This document shows positions 24,995 to 34,820 of a DNA stretch of 64,000 nucleotides, in pieces. The position numbers and the translations under genes are program-made. The notes under the pieces were generated by a model. It saw only the letters and a program-made list of their open reading frames with translations. It had not been told where the DNA came from and did not search any database. Each line of letters begins with the position of its first letter. The first letter of the stretch is position 1. Where the stretch lies: the NCBI RefSeq assembly GCF_020423045.1, contig NZ_CP081943.1:744001-808000 (forward strand), in the 5' to 3' direction. This DNA comes from Pseudomonas sp. MM213 (lineage in GTDB: Bacteria > Pseudomonadota > Gammaproteobacteria > Pseudomonadales > Pseudomonadaceae).

Positions 24995-25790
24995 GGGGCA
25001 TATCCGTTGCTGCGGTAACGGCTGCGTATGGTTTCGCCCTTACGGCGAGTCACTTTCGAAAAGCCTGCGCGGCCCGGCGGAAAGTAACCAAAGCGCTTTT
25101 GCCCCTTTCGTTCGGTGGCTCGCTAATGCTCGCCATGCCCTCGCTCCGGTCCTGCTCCGTGGGCCCGCCGCGATCGGCCATCCCTGGTCGTGCGCGGCTA
25201 ACCCGGCATCCATGCCGGGTTGCCCACTGCGCAGAACCTCCGCTCGGCCTCTCGAGGGGGCGACTACCGCCACAGCCGCCGAGGCGGCCTGAAAGCCGAC
25301 CTGGCTCTTTGGTGCACGCGTTCCCTCATTTCGGATATGTACACCGATCCCCCTGTAGGAGCCGGCTTGCTGGCGATGGCGTCCTTTCAGGCGATAGATG
25401 TGTCGACTGACCCACCGCTATCGTCGGAACGCCGCCCGCAGCAAGCCGGCTCCTACAGGGGCAACGCGTTTGCTTTTGATTTTCACCACTCATCAGGCCG
25501 AGCGTTAGCTCGCCTTCCGCTTTTGATCTTGAGGTGCACGCCCCCTCGAGAGGCCGAGTGGAGGTTCTGCGCAGTGGGCAACCCGGCATGGATGCCGGGT
25601 TAGCCGCCCCCGGCCATGGATGGCCGATGGCGGCGGGCCCACGGAGCAGGACCGGAGCGAGGGTATGGCGAGCATTAGCGAGCCACCGAACGAAAGGGGC
25701 AAGAGCGCTTGGTTACTTGGGGCTTTTCCAAGTGACCCGCTGTAAGAGCGGAACCGCCAGCCGCCATCACCAAAATAATGGATATACCCC
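24995..25790. repeat. Composite inverted-arm repeat, copy A, with internal REP doublet
   Basis: Outer ends are GGGGCATATCC and, inverted with one mismatch, GGATATACCCC. The left arm (from about 25032, with TTTCGCCCTTACGGCGAGTC) and the right arm (from about 25539 to 25752) share some 200 bp in inverted orientation, including AACCCGGCATCCATGCC and GGGCCCGCCG blocks. Between them is a REP doublet (25350-25461) with the GTTCCGACGATAGCGGTGGG variant. Copies B and C lie at 33961-34814 and 60078-60978. The whole gap from 24899 to 25951 holds no convincing gene. Confidence 0.9.
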
Positions 25791-25951
25791 CAAGCAATTG
25801 CCGCCGCCCACCAGCACTTGAGACCTCGTTGTATTTCAAGCAAGGACGAATTGCCGCCGGCAGCTATTCTCTTGGCTAGCAGAGGACTCGTGGCGCTGGT
25901 GATCGCGCCGTTTGCCGCGCAACAAGCGCAAAAGAGTGGAAGGACACCACC

Positions 25952-26896
25952 ATGAGCCACACTGATGGATACACGCGTCGACGAATACTCACGCTGGCTG
26001 CCGGTGCTTCGGCGGTGCTCACTTTCGATCCGGCCTTTGCAGCCACCGCGCCGTCGAAGGAAACAGGAGGCAAGAACATGCTGACCCGCGCCATTCCTTC
26101 CAGCAACGAGCCATTGCCCCTTGTCGGCGTGGGCACCTATCGCGGCTTTGATGTCGCACCTGCCGATCCGGCCTACAAAAACCTGCCCGCCGTTCTCAGC
26201 GCGTTATTTGAAAAGGGCGGCACGGTGATCGACAGCTCACCCATGTATGGCCGCGCCGAGCAGACCATCGGCGAACTGCTGTCGATCCACAAGCCGCGTT
26301 CACCCGCGTTCCTGGCCACCAAGGTGTGGACCCGTGGCCGCGAAGAAGGCATCGCGCAGATGGAGCAATCGTTCAAACTGCTGCAGACCGACCGGATCGA
26401 CCTGATGCAGATCCATAACCTGCTGGACTGGAAAACCCATTTGCCTACATTGCGCAAGTGGAAGGAAGAAGGGCGGATTCGCTACATCGGCATCACCCAT
26501 TACACCGCGTCGGCATATGAGGAAGTGGAAGCGGTGCTCAAAGCCGAGCCACTGGATTTCTTGCAGATCAACTATGCGCTGGACGATCGCGGGGTCGAGA
26601 AACGCATCCTGCCGCTGTGTCGCGAACGCGGCGTGGCGGTGATCTGTAACCGGCCATTTGGCGGCGGTGATTTGCTTGCCCGCTTGAAGGGCAAACCGCT
26701 GCCCGGCTGGGCCTCGCAAGTCGGCGTCACCAGTTGGGCACAATTGGCGCTCAAGTATTTGCTGGCGCACTCGGCAGTGACCTGCGTCATCCCCGGCACC
26801 GGCAACCCGCGTTACATGGCGGACAACGCCGGTGCCGGTTTCGGCCCGATGCTGACGGGGGCGCAACGCGAGCAGTTGATCGATGTGGTCGGATAA
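25952..26896 (+). CDS. Exported aldo/keto reductase with Tat signal
   Basis: 314 residues. N-terminal TRRRILTLAAGASAVLTFDPAFA is a twin-arginine signal peptide. The barrel includes VGVGTYRGFDV, DSSPMYGRAEQTIGELL (catalytic Asp/Tyr), TKVWTRGREEG (Lys), LMQIHNLLDWKTH (His) and the C-terminal cofactor segment CVIPGTGNPRYMADNAGA. NAD(P)H-type reductases are normally cytosolic; here the folded holoenzyme would be exported with its cofactor. A GGAAGGACA ribosome-binding site precedes the ATG. Confidence 0.88.
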   Translation: MSHTDGYTRRRILTLAAGASAVLTFDPAFAATAPSKETGGKNMLTRAIPSSNEPLPLVGVGTYRGFDVAPADPAYKNLPAVLSALFEKGGTVIDSSPMYGRAEQTIGELLSIHKPRSPAFLATKVWTRGREEGIAQMEQSFKLLQTDRIDLMQIHNLLDWKTHLPTLRKWKEEGRIRYIGITHYTASAYEEVEAVLKAEPLDFLQINYALDDRGVEKRILPLCRERGVAVICNRPFGGGDLLARLKGKPLPGWASQVGVTSWAQLALKYLLAHSAVTCVIPGTGNPRYMADNAGAGFGPMLTGAQREQLIDVVG

Positions 26897-26908
26897 CCGC
26901 AGGTGCCG

Positions 26909-27712
26909 TCAGTTTTTTTTCTTGATGAGTTTGTTGAGGTAGTACTTGAGGCTCAAGCGATCCTTGGGCCTTGGTTTGTAGTGGGTTTTGTTTCTTTGCG
27001 CAGGATCAGCCACCACGGTTGCTGCGGTGTAGTAGTACAGCGCGATGGACCGGCGTGTAATGTGTTCCGGCGTCGTCAGAGGCTCCGGGTGTCCATGATT
27101 GCTGTCCTTGTCGGTGTTGAAAATGACACAGCGGTTGTAGATCGGCAGGACTTTCTTGAGGCACGTCTTCATCCCGACGTCCCATAGTTCCAGGTTGCCG
27201 CCGTACGCCTCTTGCCAATCCTGATTCAAGTAAATAATGGCATTCAGTCTGCGCTCGATATTCAACTTTTTGTTGAGCCGGAAGTCCGAGTGCACCCCCA
27301 GAAACCCACCCTTTTTCGTTTCGTGCAGTCCGCCGCCGGTAAAGTAAGGATCGGGAATCAAACCCTCGATACCTGTGAGTTTTTCAAGAAACTGCAACAT
27401 GGGCGCCGAGTTGAAGGCGTTGAAAACCGTCTTCAAGTAGGGATCGCATTCGTTGGGGCTGACTTGCCGTTTGTGCTGACCCTTATAGCCGCGCTCATAG
27501 AGCATTTCGTTGTTGGTTGGCTCGACGGGAAAATGCGCGCAGATGCTCGCAATCAGGTCCTGCGGTAAAAAGTCGTCAATGACGATGTGTGGAAAGGGGG
27601 TGGCTTGAGCATAAGTACTGGCTAGCGAGTGACCGAAAGTGCTGGCAGCGTTCTGGTCAAAATCCAGCTCCGGGGTGGTGACGATGGGAAGTGTCTGAGT
27701 GATCGGTGTCAT
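26909..27712 (-). CDS. 2-oxoglutarate/Fe(II) oxygenase, prolyl-4-hydroxylase type
   Basis: 267 residues from an ATG with GGAG 6 bp upstream; a longer reading to 27808 lacks a good site. The iron ligands are seen as HSDF (facial H-x-D) and the distal His in SNHGHPEPL, with a 2OG-binding Arg in ITRRSIALYYYT. The N-terminus includes PFPHIVIDDFLP, usual for bacterial members of the group. The C-terminus is Lys-rich (YLNKLIKKKN). It is 58 bp downstream of a glycosyltransferase gene, and both are AT-richer than their neighbours, suggesting joint transfer. Confidence 0.85.
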   Translation of the reverse strand: MTPITQTLPIVTTPELDFDQNAASTFGHSLASTYAQATPFPHIVIDDFLPQDLIASICAHFPVEPTNNEMLYERGYKGQHKRQVSPNECDPYLKTVFNAFNSAPMLQFLEKLTGIEGLIPDPYFTGGGLHETKKGGFLGVHSDFRLNKKLNIERRLNAIIYLNQDWQEAYGGNLELWDVGMKTCLKKVLPIYNRCVIFNTDKDSNHGHPEPLTTPEHITRRSIALYYYTAATVVADPAQRNKTHYKPRPKDRLSLKYYLNKLIKKKN

Positions 27713-27770
27713 TACCGCTCCAATAGTCTGTTCATAACAACCTGCGAGTGCTTCCGGCAAGAGGGGCGCG

Positions 27771-28598
27771 CTACTTGTTACGCGCTGCCGATACCTGGTT
27801 GTTGTCACCTTTCAAACGTTTAAGGATGTCGTTGTACATCTTCGTTCGTCTGTGCGTTGTCGCATAACCGCCAGCGGCCGCGACGGTGCCCGCTTGAATA
27901 TGGTCGAGGTAGCTGAATATCTTGCGCGGGGACAACAGTTCAACAACATAGCCCAACTGGGTCATGCGGTCCTGGAGGGTATAACCAGGTACGCGCTCAT
28001 CCATCAGGAAATGCATGCCGTGTTGCTTCATCAGCTTGCAGTTCCATAAGGTACAGAAGCTTTTCAAATAAACTTCCCTGTAGGGCTTTGGCTCTCTGGA
28101 ACGGAGTCCCAGGGACAGTTTCAGGCGTCTGACGTGATGTTTTACCAGTCGTGAGCTAAAGCGCCAAAGGGTTCTGGTGGTGCCGCGGTTAAGTTGTTCT
28201 GTGCACCCGACGGCCACGACATTCGGGTTTTTAATGCACTTGTTCAACATCATTGAAAATACATTTTTGTCGAAAATAAACGTATCGGTGTGCAGCAGGA
28301 ACAGAAAGTCGGTCTCAACCCGTTCCAGCACCAGGTCGAGTGCTTTGCCATGCGCGATATGACCATGCTCCGGCTCGGGAGCTTTTCGCTCGATCAGGTT
28401 GATCCAGTCCAGTGTGCGCAGATAGTCGGTGCTTTCATCGGCCGAGTCGTTATCAACCACCCAGACCGGAATGTTGCTGTCGCCCAGGTGCTGATGTAGC
28501 AGGTCGAGGCAAATCCGGGTTATTTCGATGGTTTTGTAATTGACCAGGACAATGCTGAAGGGTGGTTTCTGTTGCGACAGAAAATCATTGTTATTCAT
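27771..28598 (-). CDS. Glycosyltransferase family 2
   Basis: 275 residues. GT2 start FSIVLVNYKTIEITRICLDLL, nucleotide-binding VWVVDNDSADES, then ETDFLFLLHTDTFIFDKN containing the metal-binding D-x-D equivalent (HTD). The C-terminal half is basic. No membrane helices are evident, so it is a cytosolic sugar transferase of unknown acceptor. It is paired with a prolyl-hydroxylase-like gene; no other polysaccharide genes lie nearby. Confidence 0.82.
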   Translation of the reverse strand: MNNNDFLSQQKPPFSIVLVNYKTIEITRICLDLLHQHLGDSNIPVWVVDNDSADESTDYLRTLDWINLIERKAPEPEHGHIAHGKALDLVLERVETDFLFLLHTDTFIFDKNVFSMMLNKCIKNPNVVAVGCTEQLNRGTTRTLWRFSSRLVKHHVRRLKLSLGLRSREPKPYREVYLKSFCTLWNCKLMKQHGMHFLMDERVPGYTLQDRMTQLGYVVELLSPRKIFSYLDHIQAGTVAAAGGYATTHRRTKMYNDILKRLKGDNNQVSAARNK

Positions 28599-28665
28599 GT
28601 GACATGCACTCTTTAAAAACCTGGAAACAGCAATAAAAATTCAAGACCACTTATTGCTTGCGGCG

Positions 28666-29553
28666 CTAAGACAGGTATCGCCGGAACCAGTTTAGCGTTC
28701 TTTCCCAGGCAAGTTTGGCTGCGGCCTCATCGAATCGAGGCGTGGAATCGTTATGGAAACCGTGGTTGGCGCCGGGGTAGATGTAGGCTTCATAGGTTTT
28801 GCCGGCTGCTTTTAATGCCTGCTCGTAGGCGGGCCATCCTTCGTTGATGCGTGTGTCCAGTTCGCCAAAGTGAAGCATCACCGGCGCCTTGATCCGGGGG
28901 ACATCCCTGGCGTCTGGTTGCCGGCCATAGAAGGACACGGCAGCCCCGAGTTCGGGATAGGCCACGGCAGCCGCGTTGGCGACGCCACCGCCATAGCAGA
29001 AGCCGGTGATGCCGACTTTTCCGGTGGTCGTATCGTGTTTCATCAGCCACTCGATCGCGGCGAAAAAGTCATTCATGAGCTTTTCAGGATCAACGGTCGC
29101 CTGGAGCTCCCGGCCTTTGTCGTCGTTGCCGGGATAGCCGCCCACCGACGTCAGGCCATCGGGGGCAAGGGCGATGAACCCGGCCTTGGCCACGCGTCGG
29201 GCAACATCTTCGATGTAGGGGTTGAGCCCGCGGTTTTCATGCACGACGACCACGGCCGCCACTTTGCCGGTGGCTTTTGCCGGACGCACCCGATAGGCCC
29301 GAACCTGCCCGTGGCCCTTGGGCGAGGGGTAGGTGATGTACTCGGCGATGATGTCCGGGTCGGTAAACGCCACTTGTTCGGCCAAGGCATAGTCGGGACT
29401 CAGGGCGGCGAGGAGCGCACTGGCGGTCAGGCCACCAAGGGTGAATAACGCCGCCCGGTCGAGAAACTCTCGCCGGTTGATCTTGCCGTGGGCGTAGTAG
29501 TCGTAGAGTTCGAGCAGCTCAGGGGCAAAGTCTTTCGCAGTAAGACGATTCAT
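28666..29553 (-). CDS. Dienelactone hydrolase family protein with N-terminal signal/anchor region (YghX-like)
   Basis: 295 residues from an ATG preceded by AAGGAAG. The N-terminus has NRREFLDRAALFTLGGLTASALLAAL, a Tat-like signal after a 25-residue cytosolic lead. Hydrolase core: VVHENRGLNPYIEDVARR, nucleophile Cys in GFCYGGG, the Asp in HFGELDTRI and the His in PGANHGFHND. Such proteins hydrolyse lactone or ester substrates; the physiological substrate is unknown. It follows a terminator and is not part of the glc operon. Confidence 0.88.
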   Translation of the reverse strand: MNRLTAKDFAPELLELYDYYAHGKINRREFLDRAALFTLGGLTASALLAALSPDYALAEQVAFTDPDIIAEYITYPSPKGHGQVRAYRVRPAKATGKVAAVVVVHENRGLNPYIEDVARRVAKAGFIALAPDGLTSVGGYPGNDDKGRELQATVDPEKLMNDFFAAIEWLMKHDTTTGKVGITGFCYGGGVANAAAVAYPELGAAVSFYGRQPDARDVPRIKAPVMLHFGELDTRINEGWPAYEQALKAAGKTYEAYIYPGANHGFHNDSTPRFDEAAAKLAWERTLNWFRRYLS

Positions 29554-29632
29554 CTTTGCGCTTCCTTTGAAGTGGGCGGTTGCTCTGTCAGTTCGAAAAA
29601 GCGGCGACAACTATCAATTCTAGCCGCGCATA

Positions 29633-29658
29633 AAAAAAGAGACGTAAGTCTCTTTTTT
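29633..29658 (-). terminator. Intrinsic terminator, probably bidirectional, after the glc operon
   Basis: A perfect 11-bp stem (AAAAAAGAGAC with GTCTCTTTTTT) around GTAA, with a T-run on either strand. It lies just beyond the stop of the GlcG-like gene on the minus strand and before the dienelactone hydrolase gene. Confidence 0.8.
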
Positions 29659-29689
29659 GTTTCTTCTGATTACGTTCATCGAGCACGGT

Positions 29690-30091
29690 TCAGTTCAGGC
29701 ATTGCGCCCCGGCGCTCGCCACTTGCGCATCCTGCTCGGCTTTTACGCCAGACACGCCGACCGCACCCACCACCTGACCGTCGACGATGATCGGCACGCC
29801 GCCTTCCAGGGATGTCAGCAAGGGGGCCGACAAAAACGCGAAGCGCCCGCCGTTGACCATTTCTTCATAACCTTTGGACTCGCGCCGACCCAGCGCCGAG
29901 GTGCGTGCCTTTTCGGTGGCGATGTAAGCGCTGATGGGCGCGCAGCCGTCGAGGCGTTCGAGGGCGAGGGGATGGCCGCCGTCGTCGACGATCGCGATGG
30001 TCACGGCCCATTGGTTATTTTGTGCTTCGGTGCGTGCGGCCGCGAGGATCCGGCTGACTTCGGTCTGGCTCAGGACGGCTTTGCTTTTCAT
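29690..30091 (-). CDS. glcG: GlcG/HbpS family protein
   Basis: 133 residues. The family signature is clear: SRILAAARTEAQNNQWAVTIAIVDDGGHPLALERLDG and GGVPIIVDGQVVGAVGVSG. The fold binds haem or small ligands in some members; its role in glycolate metabolism is undefined. The start overlaps the glcF stop by 4 bp (ATGA), and the gene closes the glc operon before the terminator at 29633-29658. Confidence 0.88.
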   Translation of the reverse strand: MKSKAVLSQTEVSRILAAARTEAQNNQWAVTIAIVDDGGHPLALERLDGCAPISAYIATEKARTSALGRRESKGYEEMVNGGRFAFLSAPLLTSLEGGVPIIVDGQVVGAVGVSGVKAEQDAQVASAGAQCLN

Positions 30092-31329
30092 GGGGAATCT
30101 CCGGTGATCGATGAGGGCAGCGCCGCGTCGAGCAGTTCGATCCAGTGCCGGACCGGGGTCCGGCCCGCGCCGTCGAGATGCGACTGACAGCCGATATTGG
30201 CGGTAACGATAACTTCAGGATGGCCACTTTCCAGCGCATTCAGTTTGTTGTCGCGCAGTTGCCGGGACAGTTCGGGTTGGGTGATCGAATAAGTGCCCGC
30301 CGACCCGCAGCACAAATGGCTGTCGGGCACAGGTGTGAGGTTGAAACCGAGGCGAGCAAGGAGCGCTTCCACCGCGCCGCCGAGCTTTTGCGCGTGCTGC
30401 AAAGTGCAGGGGCAATGGAAGGCCAAACGCTGGTCACTGTGGATGCCGAGTGTTTCCAGCGGTTCGTCGCGCAACACTTCCACCAGGTCCCTGGCCAGCG
30501 CGCTGACTCTTTTTGCCTTCTCGGCGTAGGCCGGATCGCGTTCGAGTAAATGGCCATAGTCCTTGATGAAGGCGCCACAGCCACTGGCGGTTTGCACGAT
30601 GGCTTCCGCACCGTTCTCGATACTCGGCCACCACGCATCGATATTGCGACGAGCGCGGTCGAGGCCGGCTGCCTGAGCGTCGAGGTGATAATCCACCGCG
30701 CCGCAACACCCGGCTTCGCTGGACGGGGTGACACTGATACCCAGTCGATCCAGCCCCCGCGCCGCCGCCGCATTGGTGTTGGGCGACAGGCTCGGCTGTA
30801 CGCAGCCTTCGAGCATCAGCACCTGACGGGCATGGCGGGTGGTGGGGCGTGGCCGGGGGAGATAAACATGGCGAGGCAACTTTGCCTGCAAGGTGTTGGG
30901 CAGCAGTGCCCGAAAAACCTGACCGCTGTTGATCAGCGCTTTGAACAGTCCCGGATTAAGGACGACGCTGCGCAATCCCTCGCGCAACAGACGTTGGTCG
31001 ATGGAACGCGGCACCGCCGCATCGACCACCGCCCGGCCGATGTCGAGCAAGTTGTGATAATCGACCCCGGAAGGACAGGTGGTTTCGCAATTGCGGCACG
31101 ACAGGCAGCGGTCCAGATGCTGTTGGGTTTTCTGCGTGACCTCGTTGCCTTCCAGCACCTGTTTGATCAGGTAGATGCGGCCCCGTGGCCCATCTAGCTC
31201 ATCGCCGAGCAATTGATAGGTCGGGCAGGTGGCATTGCAGAAACCGCAGTGCACGCAGGTGCGCAGGATGCTTTCGGCTTCTTCGGCGCGGGGCAGCTGC
31301 CGGGCGGTTTCGCTCAGGGTTGTCTGCAT
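30088..31329 (-). CDS. glcF: Glycolate oxidase iron-sulfur subunit GlcF
   Basis: 413 residues. Two 4Fe-4S ferredoxin motifs near the N-terminus (CVHCGFCNATCPTY and CLSCRNCETTCPSG) and two CCG-type domains (EAGCCGAVDYHL and HLCCGSAGTYSI) as in GlcF/HdrB proteins. It passes electrons from GlcD/GlcE to the respiratory chain at the membrane. It starts 3 bp after the glcE stop. Confidence 0.95.
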   Translation of the reverse strand: MQTTLSETARQLPRAEEAESILRTCVHCGFCNATCPTYQLLGDELDGPRGRIYLIKQVLEGNEVTQKTQQHLDRCLSCRNCETTCPSGVDYHNLLDIGRAVVDAAVPRSIDQRLLREGLRSVVLNPGLFKALINSGQVFRALLPNTLQAKLPRHVYLPRPRPTTRHARQVLMLEGCVQPSLSPNTNAAAARGLDRLGISVTPSSEAGCCGAVDYHLDAQAAGLDRARRNIDAWWPSIENGAEAIVQTASGCGAFIKDYGHLLERDPAYAEKAKRVSALARDLVEVLRDEPLETLGIHSDQRLAFHCPCTLQHAQKLGGAVEALLARLGFNLTPVPDSHLCCGSAGTYSITQPELSRQLRDNKLNALESGHPEVIVTANIGCQSHLDGAGRTPVRHWIELLDAALPSSITGDSP

Positions 31330-31332
31330 GGT

Positions 31333-32397
31333 TCAAAGCTCCGCGTACAAGCGTGCCGGGTTGAAAATGCCCCGTGGGTCGAGTTGTTGCTTGAGGCTGC
31401 GGTGGTAGCGCATCAACGCGGCAGGCAACGGCTGGAACGGGCTGTCGATCAGGCCATGGCTGTAGCAGGTTACATGGCCGCCGACCTCATCCACGACCTG
31501 GCGAATGAACGCCGCTTCGGCGTCAGACTTGAGCCAGCGCTGGGCGCCGCCCCAGTCGAGCAGTTGCCGGCCGGGCAGGGACAACCGCGGCGTGTTGTGC
31601 GGTACGGACAGGCGCCACAGTGGCTGGCCCTCGTCGAAGAAACTCAGTCGGTGCTCGTTGAGATCCGCCCAATACGAGGCGTCCAGAAGCTCACCGCCCA
31701 AACGGTCATGAGCCGCCGCCACCGAGCCTTCGCCGCCCTCAAGCCGCAAGTGCAGGCGTTGCCCGTCGTGGCACGCGGCACTGATCGGCAACGGCTGCTG
31801 GCCCCATTCAGCGAGGCGCAACAAAGCACGATCGCTGTCCATTTCCAGGCTGATGCTCAGGGTTTGCCGTGGTTTGGGCAGGACCTTGAGCGAGACTTCG
31901 GTGATCACGCCAAGGGAGCCGAAACTGCCGGCCATCAGGCGCGACAGGTCGTAACCGGCGACGTTTTTCATCACTTCGCCGCCAAAGCGCAAATGCTTGC
32001 CGTGCCCGGTGATGACCCGTGTGCCGAGGACGAAATCGCGCACCGAGCCTGACCAGGGACGACGCGGTCCCGACAGGCCACTGGCGATCATCCCGCCGAC
32101 GGTGGCATCGTCGCCAAAGGACGGTGGTTCGCAGGGCAGCATCTGCTGCGCTTCATCCAGCACGTGCGCCAGTTCGGACAAGGGCGTGCCGCAGCGGGCG
32201 GTGATCACCAGCTCGGTCGGGTCGTAGCTGACGATGCCTCGGTGGCTTCGCGTGTCGAGTACTTCGCCCGCAACGATGCGCCCCAGAAACGCCTTGCTGT
32301 TGGAGCCCTGAATGCGCAGCGGCGTGGCGTTTTCCAGCGCTTGATTGACCTGCTCCAGCAGCACGCCGCTGTCATCGATATCGAGTTCGCAGCGCAT
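31333..32397 (-). CDS. glcE: Glycolate oxidase FAD-binding subunit GlcE
   Basis: 354 residues with an FAD-binding type-4 fold: TPLRIQGSNSKAFLG, LPCEPPSFGDDATVGGMIASGLSGPRRPWSGS, and GGEVMKNVAGYDLSRLMAGSFG. It overlaps the glcD stop by 1 bp (TGATG). It is shorter than GlcD, as expected for the companion subunit. Confidence 0.95.
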   Translation of the reverse strand: MRCELDIDDSGVLLEQVNQALENATPLRIQGSNSKAFLGRIVAGEVLDTRSHRGIVSYDPTELVITARCGTPLSELAHVLDEAQQMLPCEPPSFGDDATVGGMIASGLSGPRRPWSGSVRDFVLGTRVITGHGKHLRFGGEVMKNVAGYDLSRLMAGSFGSLGVITEVSLKVLPKPRQTLSISLEMDSDRALLRLAEWGQQPLPISAACHDGQRLHLRLEGGEGSVAAAHDRLGGELLDASYWADLNEHRLSFFDEGQPLWRLSVPHNTPRLSLPGRQLLDWGGAQRWLKSDAEAAFIRQVVDEVGGHVTCYSHGLIDSPFQPLPAALMRYHRSLKQQLDPRGIFNPARLYAEL

Positions 32398-33896
32398 CAG
32401 AATCGCTCCAGATCAGGGAAGGGCAACTGACCCAGGTGCACGTGCATGGCGCCAAATTCGGCGCAGCGGTGCAGCGTCGGAATGTTCTTGCCGGGGTTGA
32501 GCAAACCGCCGGGATCGAACGCGGCTTTGACGGCATGGAACAGCGTCAGCTCATCGGCGTTGAACTGCGCGCACATCTGATTGATCTTCTCGCGGCCCAC
32601 GCCGTGCTCGCCGGTGATGCTGCCGCCGACTTTCACGCACAATTCGAGGATCTTGCCGCCCAGCGCTTCGGCGCGGTCGAGCTCACCCGGTTGATTGGCA
32701 TCGAACAGAATCAATGGGTGCATGTTGCCGTCACCGGCGTGGAAAACGTTGGCGACGCGCAAGCCATACTCGGCGGACAACGCGGCAATGGCGCGCAGCA
32801 CGCCGGGCAACTCGCGGCGCGGGATCGTCCCGTCCATGCAGTAATAATCCGGCGAGAGCCGACCGACAGCCGGAAAGGCATTCTTGCGTCCGGCCCAGAA
32901 ACGCACGCGCTCGGCTTCATCCCTGGCCTGGCGCACTTCGGTGGCGCCGGCCTGTTCCAGCACCTGGCGTACGCGGTCGCAGTCATCGTGGACATCGGCT
33001 TCGACGCCATCGAGTTCGCACAGCAGGATGGCTTCGGCGTCCACCGGGTAGCCGGCGTGGATGAAGTCTTCAGCGGCACGGATCGCCAGGTTGTCCATCA
33101 TTTCCAGACCGCCTGGAATGATGCCGGCGGCAATGATGTCACCCACCGCTCGGCCAGCTTTTTCGACGGAGTCGAACGCCGCCAGCAGCACCTTGGCGGA
33201 CTGCGGTTTGGGCAGCAGTTTGACGGTGACCTCGGTGATCACCCCGAGCATGCCTTCGGAACCTGTGAACAGTGCCAGCAGGTCGAAGCCGGGTGAATCG
33301 AGGGCATCGGAGCCCAATGTCAGGTGTTCGCCGTCCACGGTCAGGATGTCGACCTTGAGCAGGTTGTGCACGGTCAGGCCGTACTTCAGGCAATGCACGC
33401 CGCCAGCGTTTTCGGCGACGTTGCCGCCGATGGAGCAGGCGATCTGTGAGGAAGGGTCGGGCGCGTAGTACAGGCCGAAGGGGGCTGCTGCCTGGGAAAT
33501 AGCGAGGTTGCGTACGCCGGGCTGGACCCGTGCCGTGCGGGCGGCCGGGTCGATGTGCAGGATGTTGTTGAAGCGCGCCATGACCAGCAGCACGCCTTTT
33601 TCCAGCGGTAACGCGCCGCCGGACAAACCGGTGCCGGCACCGCGGGCGACCACCGGCACATGCATTTCATGGCAGAGCCGGAGCACGCCTTGGACTTCGT
33701 CGAGATGGCGTGGCAGGACCACCAGCAGGGGCGTGGTGCGATAGGCCGAGAGTCCGTCGCATTCGTATGGCTTGAGTTCTTCTTGCTGATGCAGCACTTC
33801 CAGGGCCGGCAAACGGGTTTGCAGGGCTTGCAACAGTGCTGACTTGTTGACGTCGGGCAGCGCTCCGTCAACGCGTTCATCGTAGAGAATGTTCAT
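32397..33896 (-). CDS. glcD: Glycolate oxidase catalytic subunit GlcD
   Basis: 499 residues. FAD-binding PCMH domain (VPVVARGAGTGLSGGALPLEKGV, SIGGNVAENAGGVHCLKYG) and C-terminal domain with HAGDGNMHPLI and the GSITGEHGVGREKI motif. The enzyme oxidises glycolate (and possibly D-lactate) to glyoxylate. First of the glcDEFG set. The usual GlcC regulator is not next to it; upstream lie composite repeat B and an LctP-type permease on the same strand. Confidence 0.96.
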   Translation of the reverse strand: MNILYDERVDGALPDVNKSALLQALQTRLPALEVLHQQEELKPYECDGLSAYRTTPLLVVLPRHLDEVQGVLRLCHEMHVPVVARGAGTGLSGGALPLEKGVLLVMARFNNILHIDPAARTARVQPGVRNLAISQAAAPFGLYYAPDPSSQIACSIGGNVAENAGGVHCLKYGLTVHNLLKVDILTVDGEHLTLGSDALDSPGFDLLALFTGSEGMLGVITEVTVKLLPKPQSAKVLLAAFDSVEKAGRAVGDIIAAGIIPGGLEMMDNLAIRAAEDFIHAGYPVDAEAILLCELDGVEADVHDDCDRVRQVLEQAGATEVRQARDEAERVRFWAGRKNAFPAVGRLSPDYYCMDGTIPRRELPGVLRAIAALSAEYGLRVANVFHAGDGNMHPLILFDANQPGELDRAEALGGKILELCVKVGGSITGEHGVGREKINQMCAQFNADELTLFHAVKAAFDPGGLLNPGKNIPTLHRCAEFGAMHVHLGQLPFPDLERF

Positions 33897-33960
33897 GGTC
33901 GTTTTACGATACTCCGTTCGTGTGCGGCCGGGCAGCGGTCTGTTTACTCAGGTTTTGTGT

Positions 33961-34814
33961 GTGTATCCGTTATTTTGGTGATGGCTGATATTGGTTTCGC
34001 CCTTACGGCGAGTCACTTGGAGAAGCGCCAAGTAACCAAGCGCTTTTGCCCCTGTCGTTCGGTGCCTCGCCTAGGCTCGGCATGCCCTCGCTCCGGTTCT
34101 GCTCCGTGGGCCCGCCGCGATCGGCCATCCTTGGCCGTGCGCGGCTAACCCGGCATCCATGCCGGGTTGCCCACTGCGCAGAACCTCCACTCGGCCTCTC
34201 GAGGGGGCGTGTACCTCAAGATCAAAAGCTGAAGGCGAGCTAACGCTCGGCCTGATGAGTGGTGAAAATCAAAAGCACACACGATTCCCTGTAGGAGCGA
34301 GGCTTGCCCGCGAAAAACGCCCAGACACCGCGTTCATTCAGACAGCCCTCGTTATCGTTGACGTCCATCGCTGGCAAGCCAGCTCCTACAAGGGAAATGC
34401 GTATGTGTCTGGATAAATACGATCCCCTGTAGGAGCCGGCTTGCTGGCGATAGCGGTGAGTCAGTCAACGTATGTATTGGCTGGACGGACGCCATCGCCA
34501 GCAAGCCGGCTCCTACAGGGGGAATGTGCAAACATCCAAAATTAGTGCAGCCACCACAATGTGGGAGTGTGCACACGGCCAAAGAGCCAGGTCGGCTTTC
34601 AGGCCGCCTCGGCGGCTGTGGCGGTAGCCGCCCCCGGCCATGGATGGCCGATGGCGGCGGGCCCACGGAGCAGGACCGGAGCGAGGGCATGGCGAGCATT
34701 AGCGAGCCACCGAACGACAGGGGCAAGAGCCCTTGGTTACTTGGGGCTTTTCCAAGTGACTCGCTGTAAGAGCGAAACCGCCAGCAGCCATCACCGCAGA
34801 AACGGATATGCCCC
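33961..34814. repeat. Composite inverted-arm repeat, copy B, with two internal REP doublets
   Basis: Shares arm sequences with copies A and C: left arm from about 33994 (TTTCGCCCTTACGGCGAGTC), right arm from about 34570 to 34780. Outer ends carry TATCCGTT and, inverted, AACGGATA. Inside are a doublet of the CGAGGCTTGCCCGCG class (34288-34393) and one of the CCGGCTTGCTGGCGAT class (34424-34521). It separates the permease gene end (34821) from the glcD start and fills the 924-bp gap; the open frames it contains recur in all copies and look spurious. Confidence 0.9.
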
Positions 34815-34820
34815 CAGCGC

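Noticed and set aside
25040..25960. Several hypothetical reading frames in composite repeat A, also seen in copies B and C
   Set aside because: The same frames recur on both strands of inverted arms and overlap REP units; they have no ribosome-binding sites or domain signals.
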